64,000 nt of DNA, from NCBI RefSeq assembly GCF_006352025.1, contig NZ_CP040936.1, positions 372,001-436,000 on the forward strand, given 5' to 3'. Origin of the DNA: Hymenobacter sp. DG01. GTDB lineage: Bacteria > Bacteroidota > Bacteroidia > Cytophagales > Hymenobacteraceae. Shown here piece after piece: positions 62,266 through 64,000 of the stretch (the first letter of the stretch is position 1; every line of letters begins with the position of its first letter). Below the pieces are notes generated by a model. The model did not search any database, was not told the DNA's origin, and was given only the letters and a program-made list of their open reading frames with translations. A program made the position numbers and the translations under genes.

Positions 62266-63944
62266 TGCTTAATGAAATGACGAGTAGTGAGGGTGGTAGC
62301 CGTTTTGATAACCAGGCTGTAGTGGCCGCCCTGTAGCTGGCTTACCGTCAGCTTCAGCATGTTCTGGCCCTGGTTTAGGGTAGCCGTCTGTTCCAGTACA
62401 CGGGTGCCCACAGAGTTATACACCGTTAGCGTAGCCGCTTCCCGCAGCCGGTGCGACAGGGCAATAGTCAGCTCGTCGTTGCTCACGGGGTTCGGATACA
62501 CATCGGCCTTAATGAGCTCAGATTTGGCGGTGCTTAAGGCCGTGGCAGTACCTAGCGTGCCTTTGCGCCCTATAACCAAGGCAGTGGATTTGTTAAAGAC
62601 TACCGATTGGCCCGCCGCATCCAGGGTAGCAAGCGTATTCTTCTCATCCGGGCTCTGCATTGAAACGAAAATGAACCGTTCATCGGGCGAGAAGGTCATG
62701 CCTGTCGGCTCACAGCCAGCAGGGGTTACGGCAAACAGCTCCACGGCTGGGCTTGCCTGCGTGTGGCAGGGCTTGATCAACCAGATGTGGTTGCGGCCGC
62801 CGTCCTGCAATACATACAGGTTGCCTTTGGAATCAAAGGTGAGGTTATCGTTGCCGGTGCCCCAGCGCTCTGAGATAGTGCCAGTACCGTAGTTGATGGT
62901 GTAAGCCTGGTCGGTTACCGTAGGCGAGTTGCCAGCAAAGATTTCAAAGTTGCTGATAGTAGTGCCGGTGGCGCCTGAATCAGTGAAGCGGTAGGTAGTG
63001 CCGGGGCCTTTGGCCGTGAAATATACTTGGCCGGTAAGCGGGCTGATTTCAATGTCTTCAACGCCATTGAAGCTGGTAGCACCTAATGCTCTGGCGGCCG
63101 TAGTGGTGTTGTTACACTCCGTAGGAGTAGAGTTTGGTACCTGAATCCAGGTGCCCGTAGTGGCTGTGCCAATAGCCCCACTTAATTGAAGAGCATACAG
63201 CTTGCCCTTGCCTAGCTTACCCGCAGCATCAGCCACATACTTATACACGAAGCTGTTAGCAGAACCGTCATCTGCGCCTTCGTACACCGTGCGCAGGTCA
63301 GGAGCCACAACGATGTTCTCGTGCTTCAGGCGGCCCATCATCCACAGCTTATCAGGCTTGCTGTCACCGTCCTGGTCTTTTACGGCATGCGTAGCAGGGT
63401 CAATTTCTATGTTCCAGCCGGAGTCCAGGTACCCGTCGTTGTTGGTGTCCACGGGGTTAGTAGGTCCCAGATTTTCCTCGCAGGTCACAATCGTGCTCCA
63501 GGGGGTGACGGTGCCCGAGCAGTTGTTAATGGTACCAAGTACGGGGGCAAAATTTACCGGATGCTTGGCCGTTACGTTCCACAGCTTGGAGGTAGCATTA
63601 AAGTTCAGGCTGAGCATGCTTACCCCCGAAGTTGTGCCGGAGCCCTCATGGTTAATAGAGAGGTAGCCATTGGTGCTGCTGCCGCTTATAGGGGCGTACC
63701 CGGTAAAGTCGAAAGCTTCCAGCATGTTGCCATCGGCGGCGTTGGTGTAGGCATTACCCCCCTGCGCCAGCATCTGAAATGTGTGCGTGGACGGGATGCG
63801 CAGGTCCTGGGGCTGGGTGGAGGGCTGCACCGACGTAAACCGGCTGATGTGGTCCTCGGGCAGGGTAGGGCAGGCCGTTTGGGCCAGCCCCGCGGTGCTG
63901 CCGCCAAGCAGAGCGGCGGCCAGAAAGGTAGAGGTAGATTTCAT
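62262..63944 (-). CDS. PhoX-like (DUF839) protein with type IX secretion C-terminal domain
   Basis: 560 residues from the ATG at 63942-63944 that begins a signal peptide (MKSTSTFLAAALLGG); a longer frame exists but lacks signal logic. The main part is a DUF839/PhoX-type beta-propeller (INHEGSG, CEENLGPTNP, GRLKHENIVV, YEGADDG, GVEDIEISP). Ca-binding-like loops DTNNDGYLDSG and DQDGDSKPD sit near 175-205. The last roughly 80 residues (VYPNPVSNDELTIAL to HFIKQ) are a type IX sorting domain. Probably an extracellular phosphatase or related enzyme. First gene of a three-gene coupled operon. Confidence 0.88.
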   Translation of the reverse strand: MKSTSTFLAAALLGGSTAGLAQTACPTLPEDHISRFTSVQPSTQPQDLRIPSTHTFQMLAQGGNAYTNAADGNMLEAFDFTGYAPISGSSTNGYLSINHEGSGTTSGVSMLSLNFNATSKLWNVTAKHPVNFAPVLGTINNCSGTVTPWSTIVTCEENLGPTNPVDTNNDGYLDSGWNIEIDPATHAVKDQDGDSKPDKLWMMGRLKHENIVVAPDLRTVYEGADDGSANSFVYKYVADAAGKLGKGKLYALQLSGAIGTATTGTWIQVPNSTPTECNNTTTAARALGATSFNGVEDIEISPLTGQVYFTAKGPGTTYRFTDSGATGTTISNFEIFAGNSPTVTDQAYTINYGTGTISERWGTGNDNLTFDSKGNLYVLQDGGRNHIWLIKPCHTQASPAVELFAVTPAGCEPTGMTFSPDERFIFVSMQSPDEKNTLATLDAAGQSVVFNKSTALVIGRKGTLGTATALSTAKSELIKADVYPNPVSNDELTIALSHRLREAATLTVYNSVGTRVLEQTATLNQGQNMLKLTVSQLQGGHYSLVIKTATTLTTRHFIKQ

Positions 63945-64000
63945 GCGTAGGGCTTGGTTTGGAATGCGCCGCAAGTACGAAACCCACTGTTTCGCGTGGT

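Overview
The window is high-GC DNA from a member of the Bacteroidota, most likely Hymenobacter or a close relative in the Cytophagales. The evidence is a SusC/TonB-type receptor with a carboxypeptidase-like N-terminal domain, a secreted protein with a type IX secretion C-terminal domain, DUF3667, ABA4-like and STM3941-type proteins, the near absence of Shine-Dalgarno sites, and -7 boxes of the Bacteroidota form TAnnTTTG, one of them with a correctly spaced TTTG -33 box. No rRNA, tRNA gene, CRISPR array, insertion sequence or prophage was seen.

Layout. (1) 1-16.4 kb: branched-chain amino acid synthesis in two minus-strand operons, leuA-leuC-leuD-leuB (4844 to 419) and ilvE-ilvD-ilvB-ilvN-ilvC (16377 to 10070). 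Between them, mostly on the plus strand, sits the two-gene bacterial RNA repair system hen1 and pnkp (5201-9816), with an unrelated small secreted-protein gene between the two. (2) 16.8-22.6 kb: a conserved repeat-like protein, an Lnt/nitrilase-type membrane enzyme, a pair of membrane genes (7-TM and ABA4-like), and two exported proteins. (3) 23.1-32.0 kb: a menaquinone cluster on the minus strand (hotdog thioesterase, menF, DUF4844-like, menD, menB, then small conserved genes, then a membrane protein and menE). menA, menC and menG are not here. (4) 32.2-41.5 kb: mainly plus-strand housekeeping genes: histidine phosphatase, two-lipoyl-domain E2, AraC-Ogt fusion, TonB receptor, hslV, and a deoxyhypusine-synthase-like enzyme. 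(5) 41.6-51.6 kb: DUF3667 protein, zinc-ribbon protein, trans-sulfuration PLP enzyme, exported amidase, AraC regulator with SDR enzyme, 2H phosphoesterase, large AsmA-like protein. (6) 52-59.4 kb: exported amidase and zinc protease, Uma2 nuclease-like protein, FCP1-like HAD phosphatase, ABC-F ATPase. (7) 59.5-63.9 kb: a tightly coupled minus-strand operon coding for a PhoX-like type IX cargo protein, a leucine-rich-repeat protein and a di-heme peroxidase with an imelysin-like N-terminal half.

The most distinctive non-coding feature is the density of intergenic palindromes. Three are copies of one family (GTCATnCTGA ends; 11.84, 22.96 and 38.63 kb). There is also a REPIN-like pair at 187-346, a CGGGCTTTAGTCCG element at 32.88 kb, and others lying between genes of the leu and ilv operons. 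The two branched-chain operons share an exact 13-base sequence upstream of their first genes, and the leu leader holds a terminator-shaped hairpin pointing at leuA. Together these suggest, as inference, leader-level control of branched-chain synthesis.
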